Assembly (NCBI GenBank): GCA_964475165.1
Contig: CAYYVN010000019.1
Location: forward strand, 1-21,836
Direction of reading: 5' to 3'
Origin: CAYUHK01 sp964475165
Lineage (GTDB): Bacteria; Verrucomicrobiota; Kiritimatiellia; JAAZAB01
Length of the DNA stretch: 21,836 nucleotides
In this document: piece by piece, positions 7,870 through 15,634 of the stretch
Layout: every line of letters begins with the position of its first letter
Numbering within the stretch: position 1 is the first letter of the stretch
Translations under genes and position numbers: made by a program
The notes under the pieces: generated by a model
Database searches by the model: none
The model's input: only the letters and a program-made list of their open reading frames with translations
Told to the model about the DNA's origin: nothing

Positions 7870-8316
7870 ATGGCCGACCAGAAAAAATGGGGAGCGGAGC
7901 AGGAAGAGATGATCGGCATCCAGATGGGGCCGATGATTGACTGCACCTTTCTGCTGCTGCTCTATTTTGTGAGTGTCAGCACGATTGACACCATGCGCAT
8001 CAGCAAGCAGGTCGAGCTGCCGGCGGCCCATGCGGGCATCAAGGAGAAGGATGAGTCGGGGCGGTTTATCGTGGATGTGGAGTGGGATGAAAGCCAGCGG
8101 GAGGCCATCTTTAAGCTGGGCATGCAGACCATCACCGATGCCTATGATTTAGTGCCTTTGATTCAAAAGACCGCCCGGCTCTACCCCCGTAATTTCCGCG
8201 TGGTCTTACGGGTGGATCGGCGCGTTCCCTATGAGTTCACGCAGCAGGTCATGGCGGCGGTGGCGCATGCCGATATTGCCAACATGATGATCTCCACTCA
8301 GGAAAATGATCGGTGA
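7870..8316 (+). CDS. ExbD/TolR-like biopolymer transport protein (first copy)
   Basis: This 148-residue protein has a short cytoplasmic N-terminus, one membrane segment (~21-39) and a periplasmic domain, the plan of ExbD/TolR, whose dimer sits inside the ExbB pentamer and carries the proton-accepting Asp. The segment reads MGPMIDCTFLLLLYFVS, with the key Asp at residue 24 at the family position. The periplasmic part includes RFIVDVEWDE and VVLRVDRRVPYEFTQQVMAAVAHADI, typical of ExbD's C-terminal fold, with a long linker. It starts 6 nt after the exbB-like stop, with GGGAG upstream (7857-7861). A paralogue follows at once. Family assignment is firm; which machine it powers is unknown. Confidence 0.92.
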   Translation: MADQKKWGAEQEEMIGIQMGPMIDCTFLLLLYFVSVSTIDTMRISKQVELPAAHAGIKEKDESGRFIVDVEWDESQREAIFKLGMQTITDAYDLVPLIQKTARLYPRNFRVVLRVDRRVPYEFTQQVMAAVAHADIANMMISTQENDR

Positions 8317-8334
8317 CGGGGGAGGTTATGAATC

Positions 8335-8754
8335 ATGCGTTTTAAGGATGAAAGCGATGCGGCCTGTGAGATTCAGATGGGGCCGATGATCGACTGTGTG
8401 TTCCTGCTATTGCTGTACTTTATTTCCTCCGCCCAGATTAAAATAGAAGAAAAGTATCTCGGGCTCATGATCCCGGGCACAGCGACGGCTCCGGAGAAGC
8501 TGATGCCAGAGCTGGTTTTAGCCATTGGTGCTAACGGACAGGTCTTTTGCAATGAACAGCCCTTGGCCAGTCCGGAAGATCGCGAGCTGCTCATGATCCG
8601 CGCTAAACTCCAGCAGTGTCTGGATCTTTTTGGAGATAAACAGCCGGTGGTAATTCATCCGCAACCCAGTGTGCGCCAGCAGCGGATCGTGGATGTGCTC
8701 AATGCTTGCGCGGCGGTCGGCGTAAAGAATCTATCGTTTTTTGCCAATCAATAG
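8335..8754 (+). CDS. ExbD/TolR-like biopolymer transport protein (second copy)
   Basis: This 139-residue second ExbD/TolR-like protein has the same signature as the first (IQMGPMIDCVFLLLLYFIS, with the proton-path Asp at residue 20) but a divergent periplasmic part (AIGANGQVFCNEQPLA, QPVVIHPQPSVRQQRIVDVLNACAAVGV). It starts 18 nt after the first copy, with a strong GGGGGAGG site (8318-8325) 9 nt before the ATG at 8335. An earlier ATG at 8328 opens only a five-codon frame ending at 8345 and is not the start. Two different ExbDs beside one ExbB suggest a heterodimer or alternative partners, as proposed for other paired ExbD/TolR systems; this is inference. Confidence 0.92.
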   Translation: MRFKDESDAACEIQMGPMIDCVFLLLLYFISSAQIKIEEKYLGLMIPGTATAPEKLMPELVLAIGANGQVFCNEQPLASPEDRELLMIRAKLQQCLDLFGDKQPVVIHPQPSVRQQRIVDVLNACAAVGVKNLSFFANQ

Positions 8755-8763
8755 CGGTTTGTT

Positions 8764-10170
8764 ATGGCGTTTAATTTAGAGCGCAAGATTGAAAAGCTGG
8801 TCCAGGCGATTTGGACTCGTCGCGGGGGCCTCTGGTTATTCATGGCGGCCCTCTTACGCTCCCGCTATTTTGTGCTTTCCCTCATCTTTTATCTGACGCT
8901 CCTGTTGATTTTCAGCGGTTATGTCATTTCCACTTACATGCCCATTCGGGGCTCGTTCGAGGGTGCGGATCAATTGATGGTACTGCCGGAAGCCACGCCC
9001 CCGCCACCGCCTTCCCGGCAACAACAGCCGGCCGCCAGTAAGGAAGTGCAAGTCTCAGCCGTATCCGCGGCCAAAACTGATATTGCGCGCATCACAGTTC
9101 AGCACTCCCCGGCCGCTTACGCCAAGACCACCCCGGCGCCTCAGGTGGCCCCGGTCGTCAAAATGTCCGAAGTTAAAATCGAGACCGATATGGCCAGTCG
9201 GATCAAGGCGGCCAATATCCAGCGCCTGCAGAATGTTCGTAATTTTACAAAGGACTGGGGGGTCACGGGCAGTAAAAAGGCTGTGCGGGCGCGTTTCACG
9301 ATCTTCAAGGCCAAGTATCAGGATGGCGATTGGAATTGTAACCCCGAAGATCTGGCCAATCTCATGTTGCAGATCCGAGCCTGGTCGCGGAATCGTATTG
9401 ATGCCAATCTGCATCCGGAAGTATTGGATGTGGGTACCGATCAGCTCTTCACTCTCAAGCCGCCCTTTGTCTATCTTACCGGGCATAAAGATTTCCGCTT
9501 TCTGGATCAAGAGGTGCAAAACCTGCGCGATTATCTCATGGTGGGCGGCGCCGTCTGGGCCGATACGGCGCTGGCCGGCCGGCGTTCACGCTTCGATATT
9601 GCCTTCCGGCGCGAGATGGCTCGCGTCTTGCCGGATCGCGAGTTCGAGGATGTAAAACCTGATCATGAGATGTTCAATACTTTCTTTGACGATATTGATC
9701 AGCCGGCTGGTATAAATTTTTATCATGAGCCCATTGAGATGATCAATATCGGCAATGAACTGGCCGTGCTCTATACCCTCAACGGTTATGGCCATTTTTG
9801 GGAAAGTCGCTTGAATCGCCAGGGGAACATCGAGTGGAATAGTATTTTGGTTGGCACCAATGCCGCCGGTCAATTCCTCTGGCGCACAGTCTATGGGCCC
9901 CATCTATCGCATCCGCGCCAGATTACCGGAACCTTATACCGCAATATCAATGATGATACGGTGCGCAATGCCTATAAATTTGGTATTAATGTCGTGGTGC
10001 ATTTGCTGACTCGTTATCAAAAATACATGAAATTCCTGCCGTTGGAGCTGCCCACCACGACATCGCAGAGCTCGGGGCGTCTGGGAGCTAAGCCGGCCGA
10101 CGCCGGGACCAACTCGCCGCCCAATACCAATCAGCCGTCTTCATCCACGCCGGCTAAAGCAGGGAAATGA
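8764..10170 (+). CDS. TonB-like N-terminus fused to DUF4159 domain
   Basis: The 468-residue protein has a cytoplasmic N-terminus (~1-33), one membrane segment (~34-55), then a proline-rich stretch (PPPPP at 79-83, plus PAP/AP runs to ~130) resembling the periplasmic spacer of TonB. Residues ~175-418 match DUF4159, with ARFTIFKAKYQDGDWNCNPEDL, PFVYLTGHKDFRFLDQEVQNLRDYLMVGGAVWAD (234-267) and RREMARVLPD. This region reads like a GATase-like alpha/beta fold. No TonB C-terminal domain (YP-motif beta sheet) is visible. The tail (~430-468) is low-complexity Thr/Ser/Pro/Ala. It sits 9 nt after the second ExbD in the same operon. The domain identity is recognised from memory of DUF4159 and was not searched; the function of DUF4159 is not established. 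It could couple the ExbB/D channel to a periplasmic target. Confidence 0.8.
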   Translation: MAFNLERKIEKLVQAIWTRRGGLWLFMAALLRSRYFVLSLIFYLTLLLIFSGYVISTYMPIRGSFEGADQLMVLPEATPPPPPSRQQQPAASKEVQVSAVSAAKTDIARITVQHSPAAYAKTTPAPQVAPVVKMSEVKIETDMASRIKAANIQRLQNVRNFTKDWGVTGSKKAVRARFTIFKAKYQDGDWNCNPEDLANLMLQIRAWSRNRIDANLHPEVLDVGTDQLFTLKPPFVYLTGHKDFRFLDQEVQNLRDYLMVGGAVWADTALAGRRSRFDIAFRREMARVLPDREFEDVKPDHEMFNTFFDDIDQPAGINFYHEPIEMINIGNELAVLYTLNGYGHFWESRLNRQGNIEWNSILVGTNAAGQFLWRTVYGPHLSHPRQITGTLYRNINDDTVRNAYKFGINVVVHLLTRYQKYMKFLPLELPTTTSQSSGRLGAKPADAGTNSPPNTNQPSSSTPAKAGK

Positions 10171-10180
10171 TGGGGTGCTT

Positions 10181-11971
10181 ATGAACAGATTGCTTAGCTT
10201 GCCAAAATGGAGCCAGATGGGCTTGGCGCTTGCTCTGTTGGGGCCATCTCTACTGCTGGCCCAAGCTCCGCCGGCCACTCCGCTCCAGCCGGCGCGGGAT
10301 GTGGAGCTTTTCCCCACCAATGCCACCGGGGAGACGGTGGTGCCCTTAGCCGATTATTGGGATGGAGTGGATAACAATAATGATCTGCGATTCCGAACCC
10401 AGAGTTTCCAGGTGCTCAATGACGCCGGGCGCATGGCCCATACCACCTTTCCGCCCTTTGCCAATTTTGTGGATATGAACAATGATGGGCTGATGGATCT
10501 TGTCGTCGCCGATGGCTTTGGGTTTTTATGGATTTTTTTCAATGCGGGCACCAAGGGCAAACCGGCTTTCACCAATGCCACGATGATACCCACTTTTCTG
10601 GGCGCGGCGGCCAAGATCCATGTCACCGATTGGTCTAACAAGGGCAAGCAGGATATCGTGCTTGGCTCCTTTTATGGCGATATCACCGTGCTTGAAAATA
10701 TTGGCACCCCCTCCCAGCCGAGCTTCACGCGTGACATGGGCATCCCGCGCTATGTCAGCCCTTATTACTCGGTGAAGCCGTCCACTACGCAGCTGCCGCA
10801 AATTATGCTCGGCAAAAAGCCCATGGTCTTAGGCGTTTACATGAGCCCCTGGGTGGTGGATTGGAATAAAGATGGCAAGCTGGACCTGCTCTTTGGCGAG
10901 GGCACTTATTCGGCTAACAGCGTCCGTATCGCTTTCAATCAGGGCGCGCTCGGCCGCGCGGTTTTCCTGGAAGATCGCATTTTTTACCTGGCTTATGGAG
11001 AGGGTTTTGAACAATTGACGCCCTCGCTGCTCGATTACAATGGGGATGGTATTCCGGACCTGATGTGCGGCACGCGGACCGGGCATATTCGTCTTTACAA
11101 AGGCACCACCAAATCGGCCGAAGCCACCGATCTCATGACGACTTTTCGGGGCACTAAAGCGCCGGCCACTTTGGAATTCGATCGGCTGCTGCCTATCGGT
11201 GGGAAAGATGTTTTCACCACCATGAGCAGCCCCTATCCTTGCGACTGGAATGATGATGGCCTCTTTGATATTTTGCTGGGGTCCACCGATGGCCGCCTCT
11301 ACATAGCCTTGAATAAGGGCACAGCCAAGGAGCCGGCCTTCCCGACGGCCACGCCCATCAAGGGGGTTAATGTTACCACCAATTTAGTGGCGCCGGCTAA
11401 CTGGTGGGATGGCACGGGGCGCGTTAATTTTCCGCATATTTTTGGCAGGCTGGAGACGGAAGGGGATGCGTGTAACGCAGCCACCTGCCTCAGTGCCGAA
11501 AAATCCTTGGTATTGAAGCCCTTGCATCCGCCCATCCTGCCAGTGGCCGGGGAGCGCTTCTTGTATTTTCGGTATCGGAATGATTATCCCGGCTGGACCT
11601 TCGATCCATCTTCGGGGCAAATCGGGCTCAGGGGCGCCCGCACGATCGGCTGCCGCAGCACGCTGCCGATGACCATCGGTCGGCGCTATGAGTTTTCTTT
11701 TTCCTATATCCTGCTCGGCGGAGCAGCGCGCTGTAAATTAGTGGGCTGGGAGCATTTCCCCGCTACGGAACTGCGCCCCAGCTGGAGCGAGGAACGTCTG
11801 GCCTTTGAAGGCAGCCTTACTCCGGCGGCGGGTTGGCAGAAAAAAACCGTCACCATTACCTGCCCTGGCAAACAAAAAGATCAGCGCCTCAATTTTCATC
11901 TGGGATATCGCCTGCCCGCGGGCGATTGCCAGTTTTTCTTGGATGATTTCAGTCTGAAAGAATTGCGCTAA
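10181..11971 (+). CDS. Secreted FG-GAP/VCBS-repeat protein
   Basis: This 596-residue protein (ATG 10181; a GTG at 10175 is an in-frame alternative adding two residues) has a signal peptide (MNRLLSLPKWSQMGLALALL, AQA cleavage near residue 27). About five FG-GAP/VCBS-type repeats carry calcium-binding D-x-N-x-D-G-x-x-D-L motifs: DMNNDGLMDL (~98), DWSNKGKQDI (~150, degenerate), DWNKDGKLDL (~227), DYNGDGIPDL (~285) and DWNDDGLFDI (~355). This is a seven-bladed-propeller-like arrangement. The C-terminal ~200 residues look beta-rich with a FFLDDFSLKEL ending, common in carbohydrate-binding-like jelly-roll domains. Such proteins usually sit on the surface and bind partners or polysaccharide. It lies 10 nt after the DUF4159 gene, so probably forms the operon's last member. 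Its ligand is unknown. Confidence 0.8.
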   Translation: MNRLLSLPKWSQMGLALALLGPSLLLAQAPPATPLQPARDVELFPTNATGETVVPLADYWDGVDNNNDLRFRTQSFQVLNDAGRMAHTTFPPFANFVDMNNDGLMDLVVADGFGFLWIFFNAGTKGKPAFTNATMIPTFLGAAAKIHVTDWSNKGKQDIVLGSFYGDITVLENIGTPSQPSFTRDMGIPRYVSPYYSVKPSTTQLPQIMLGKKPMVLGVYMSPWVVDWNKDGKLDLLFGEGTYSANSVRIAFNQGALGRAVFLEDRIFYLAYGEGFEQLTPSLLDYNGDGIPDLMCGTRTGHIRLYKGTTKSAEATDLMTTFRGTKAPATLEFDRLLPIGGKDVFTTMSSPYPCDWNDDGLFDILLGSTDGRLYIALNKGTAKEPAFPTATPIKGVNVTTNLVAPANWWDGTGRVNFPHIFGRLETEGDACNAATCLSAEKSLVLKPLHPPILPVAGERFLYFRYRNDYPGWTFDPSSGQIGLRGARTIGCRSTLPMTIGRRYEFSFSYILLGGAARCKLVGWEHFPATELRPSWSEERLAFEGSLTPAAGWQKKTVTITCPGKQKDQRLNFHLGYRLPAGDCQFFLDDFSLKELR

Positions 11972-12097
11972 GGCTTGCGGCCCGTCCGCCCGGCGAGCCC
12001 TGGTGCCGCGCGCCGCCCCGCAAGCTGCCGCCTGGCAATCCAGCGCCCGGCATAAAATCTCTTCCCTTTCCGGCCCCGACGGGGTTAAGATGAGGCT
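11972..12097. other. Intergenic region before dnaE with inverted repeat and weak promoter
   Basis: No coding signal is seen. An 8-bp perfect inverted repeat, GCTTGCGG (11973-11980) and CCGCAAGC (12018-12025), encloses a GC-rich 37-nt loop but has no T-run, so it is a structured region rather than a standard terminator. A -10-like TAAAAT (12053-12058) has only a CTGGCA (12032-12037, 15-bp spacing) as a -35. A small CCCC/GGGG hairpin lies at 12074-12084. Confidence 0.35.
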
Positions 12098-15000
12098 ATG
12101 ACCAAACCCGCTTCATTTGTTCATTTACACCTGCACACTTGTTATAGCCTGCTGGATGGCGCCTGCCGCATTGAAGACCTGATGACCGCTGTGCAAAAAG
12201 CGGGGATGCCGGCCGTGGCCATCACCGATCATGGCGTTCTCTATGGCCTGATAGATTTTTATAAGGCCGCGCGCGCCAAAGGCATCAAGCCCATTTTGGG
12301 TTGTGAGGTCTACGAAGCGCCCGCGGATAGACGCCAGCGCAAAAGTAACGGGCCCAAGATGCCGGCCTATCATCTGGTCTTACTGGCCAGCGATGCCACC
12401 GGTTATGCGAACTTGATTCGTCTCGTTTCCGCGGCGCATCTGGAGGGTTTTTATTATAAGCCCCGCATAGACCGGGCGTTGCTGGCTGAACATCATCAGG
12501 GATTGATCGGTCTTTCGGCCTGCCTGAAGGGGCGTGTGGCGCAAGATATCTTAGAGGGCAGCCTGCCGGCGGCCCTGCAGCGCGCGGGTGAATATGCCGA
12601 TATTTTCGGCAAGGATAATTTCTTCCTTGAGCTTCAGGATCATGGCTTGCCCGATCAGCGGCGGGTGAATACGGGTTTGCTGGAGCTCTCGCGGCGCACG
12701 GGCTTGCCGCTGGTGGCCACCAATGATGTGCATTATCTCGAACAAAGCCACGCCCAGGCGCACGATGCGCTCCTGTGCATGCAAACCGGCACGGTACTCA
12801 GCGATCCTGAGCGCATGCGTTATCCGGCGTCGGAGTTTTATCTGAAATCGCCGGCGGCGATGCAGGCGCTTTTCAAGGATCATCCGCAAGCCATCACGCA
12901 CACCCTGGAGATTGCCCAACGCTGCAATGTGGAGCTTAATTTCAATGACTTACTGTTTCCTGAATTCCCCGTTCCCGAAAATATCGCCCCTAAAACTTAT
13001 CTCTTACAGCTTTGCCAGGCCGGCGTCCGGCGCCGCTACGGCGTGGAAAACCCGGAACAGCCGCGCGATGATCGCGAACGGGCGATCATGCGCCGGGTGC
13101 ATTATGAAATTGAGGTCATCGAAAAAACGGGGTTCCTGGGTTATTTCCTGGTGGTCTGGGATGTGGTCCGTTTCGCCCGCGAGCAGCATATCCCCGTGGG
13201 GCCCGGGCGCGGATCGGGTGCCGGCAGCCTGGTATCTTATGTGCTGGGCATTACGGGCGTTGATCCGCTGCGCTACGGGTTGGTCTTTGAGCGTTTCCTT
13301 AATCCGGAACGGGTGAGCCCGCCGGACTTCGATCTTGATTTTTGTCAGTTCCGGCGCGGCGAAATGATCGAATATGTGAAACAGAAATATGGCCGCGAGA
13401 ATGTAGCGCAGATCATCACCTTTGGTTCCTTGGGCGCTAAGACCGTGATCCGCGATGTGGGGCGCGTCTTAGAGGTGCCGCTGCCGGTTTGCGATCGCCT
13501 GGCTAAAATGGTGCCGGAGGTGCTCAATATCAAGCTGAAAGATGCTCTGCAACTCAATCCGGAGCTCAAGAAAGCCAGCACTCAGGATCCCGCCGTTGCC
13601 AAGATCATGGAATATGCGCTGGTCCTGGAAGGTCTGCCACGCCATGCCGGCTTGCATGCGGCGGGGGTCGTCATCGGTCAACAGCCCTTGGTTAACATTC
13701 TGCCCTTGGCCCTGGATAAATCGGGCGAGATCATCACCCAATACAGCAAGCAACATATCGAGGCGCTGGGATTATTGAAGGCCGATTTCCTGGGCTTAAA
13801 AACCCTTTCGGTGATTGATGAAACCGTTAAGCTGGTGCAGCAAACCAAGGGGATCGCCATCGATATGCAAAATATCCCCATGGATGATCAGCAGACTTTT
13901 GAGCTCCTGCGGCGCGGGGATACGGTGGGAGTGTTCCAGCTCGAAAGTGCGGGCATGCGTGATTTGGCGCGGCGCATCGGCTTGGAGCGCATCGAGGATA
14001 TCATTGCCTTGGTGGCCTTGTTCCGTCCGGGCCCCATGAACATGCTCAATGATTATGTGGCCCGTAAGAGCGGTAAGATCAAAATCGTCTATGATGACCA
14101 GCGCATGGAGCCCATCCTGGCTGAGACCTATGGGATCATGCTTTATCAGGAACAAGTGCAACAGGCGGCGCATGTCTTGGCCGGCTATACCCTGGGCCAA
14201 GGCGATATTCTCCGGCGGGCCATGGGCTTGAAATTGCCGGGAGAAATGGAGAAACAACGCCAGACCTTCATCGAGGGCTGTCAGAAAACCTGTGGCATAC
14301 CCGCTCGTAAAGCTGCCAAGATTTTCGAAAATATAGCCAAGTTTGCCGGTTATGGCTTCAATAAATCGCATAGTGCCGGCTATACCATTGTGGCCTATCA
14401 AACCGCCTACCTGAAGGCCCATTACCCGGAAGAGTTCCTGGCCGCGTTGTTATCCAGCGAGGTTGGCCGCAACGATAGAATGGCCGTCTTATTAAATGAG
14501 GCTCGCAGCTTGGATTTTGAGATCCTGCCCCCGGATGTCAATGCCAGTGGCGTGCGCTTCACGCCGCAGGCCAAGGCTATCCGCTTTGGCTTGGCTGGTA
14601 TCAAGAATATCGGGGAGGGCGCGGCCGCGGCGCTGGTCAGCGAGCGCACCGCCGGCGGTCCTTTCCAGGGGCTCTTGGATCTGTGCACGCGCCTGGATAC
14701 CCGCCTGGTCAATCGCAAGGTGATCGAAACGCTCATCCGCTGTGGCGCCTGCGATTCCTTTGGCATGCATCGCGCGCAGCTCTTTAATGCGGTGGAAGCG
14801 GCCCTGAGCCGGGCTGAGACCACCCGGCGCGATCGGCAAAGCGGTCAGGGCTCTTTGTTTGAGCTCCTCCCTGAGGCCCCCTCGGATTTCCCGCCGGATT
14901 GTCCGCCCTGGCCCAAAAAAGATCTGCTCAGCGCCGAGAAGGAGCTCTTGGGCTTTTATATCAGCGGTCATCCTCTGGCCCCTTATGAATCCTTATTGCA

Positions 15001-15634
15001 ACGCTACCGCCTGGCCAGCATTGCGGATTTAGCGCAAATGCCCGAAGGCAGCCTGACCCGCGTGGGTGGGCTGGTGGCGCAGCTGGAGCAAAAGGTGACC
15101 AAGAAAAAGAAGCAACTCATGGCCGTAATGCAATTGGAAGATGAAGCCAGTGCCGTGGAGGTGGTTGTCTATCCTGAAGTCTACAGTCAATATGGCGCGG
15201 TGCTGACCGCGGAAGCGCCCGTGCTGGCTTGCGGCACGATCAATCAAAACAAAGATATACCCAACTTGGTGCTCGCGGAAGTCTATCCCCTGGATCAGGT
15301 GCCGGCCTTATTCGCTGAACGCCTCAGCCTGCATCTGGCGGTGGCCAATGCCAAGGAGGCTCTGCTTACCCAGATCAAAGATCTGCTGCAAGCGCATCCC
15401 GGGCCGGTGCCGGTTGTGATCTGTCTGCAATTTCCGGCCGGCGAAGAGGTGTTTTTAAGTACAGACCGCTCGTTTAAGGTGATGCCCAGCGAGGCCTTGA
15501 TCCGCGCTCTGGAACATATCGTGGGCGAAAAGAGAGTTTATGTGGCTGTTCAAGCCAGACCCTGCCGCACCCATAACGGCCACCAGCGCCGCCATGCCGC
15601 CTATGGCAGGGGATCCTCGGCTAACGGGGAATGA
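12098..15634 (+). CDS. dnaE: DNA polymerase III subunit alpha (DnaE type 1)
   Basis: This replicative polymerase has 1178 residues, the normal length. An N-terminal PHP domain (~1-280) carries H9/H11/H13, TDH (43-45), GCEVY (68-72) and NDVHYL (209-214), consistent with an intact metal site for 3'-5' proofreading. The polymerase palm has GPGRGSGAGSLVSY (368-381), PPDFDLDFCQFRR (Asp 410/412/414) and GVVIGQ near residue 525. DFLGLKTL holds the third catalytic Asp. A clamp-binding motif QGSLF lies at 917-921, followed by an OB-fold region (~985-1070) and a C-terminal domain. It has a close GAGG ribosome site 2 nt before the ATG. The last ~25 residues are basic and Ala/Gly-rich, and the stop overlaps the convergent LysM gene by 14 nt. 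Confidence 0.96.
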   Translation: MTKPASFVHLHLHTCYSLLDGACRIEDLMTAVQKAGMPAVAITDHGVLYGLIDFYKAARAKGIKPILGCEVYEAPADRRQRKSNGPKMPAYHLVLLASDATGYANLIRLVSAAHLEGFYYKPRIDRALLAEHHQGLIGLSACLKGRVAQDILEGSLPAALQRAGEYADIFGKDNFFLELQDHGLPDQRRVNTGLLELSRRTGLPLVATNDVHYLEQSHAQAHDALLCMQTGTVLSDPERMRYPASEFYLKSPAAMQALFKDHPQAITHTLEIAQRCNVELNFNDLLFPEFPVPENIAPKTYLLQLCQAGVRRRYGVENPEQPRDDRERAIMRRVHYEIEVIEKTGFLGYFLVVWDVVRFAREQHIPVGPGRGSGAGSLVSYVLGITGVDPLRYGLVFERFLNPERVSPPDFDLDFCQFRRGEMIEYVKQKYGRENVAQIITFGSLGAKTVIRDVGRVLEVPLPVCDRLAKMVPEVLNIKLKDALQLNPELKKASTQDPAVAKIMEYALVLEGLPRHAGLHAAGVVIGQQPLVNILPLALDKSGEIITQYSKQHIEALGLLKADFLGLKTLSVIDETVKLVQQTKGIAIDMQNIPMDDQQTFELLRRGDTVGVFQLESAGMRDLARRIGLERIEDIIALVALFRPGPMNMLNDYVARKSGKIKIVYDDQRMEPILAETYGIMLYQEQVQQAAHVLAGYTLGQGDILRRAMGLKLPGEMEKQRQTFIEGCQKTCGIPARKAAKIFENIAKFAGYGFNKSHSAGYTIVAYQTAYLKAHYPEEFLAALLSSEVGRNDRMAVLLNEARSLDFEILPPDVNASGVRFTPQAKAIRFGLAGIKNIGEGAAAALVSERTAGGPFQGLLDLCTRLDTRLVNRKVIETLIRCGACDSFGMHRAQLFNAVEAALSRAETTRRDRQSGQGSLFELLPEAPSDFPPDCPPWPKKDLLSAEKELLGFYISGHPLAPYESLLQRYRLASIADLAQMPEGSLTRVGGLVAQLEQKVTKKKKQLMAVMQLEDEASAVEVVVYPEVYSQYGAVLTAEAPVLACGTINQNKDIPNLVLAEVYPLDQVPALFAERLSLHLAVANAKEALLTQIKDLLQAHPGPVPVVICLQFPAGEEVFLSTDRSFKVMPSEALIRALEHIVGEKRVYVAVQARPCRTHNGHQRRHAAYGRGSSANGE

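Noticed and set aside
8328..8345. ATG 8328 as start of the second ExbD
   Set aside because: It is out of frame and stops after five codons; ATG 8335 gives the ExbD sequence with good spacing to GGGGGAGG.
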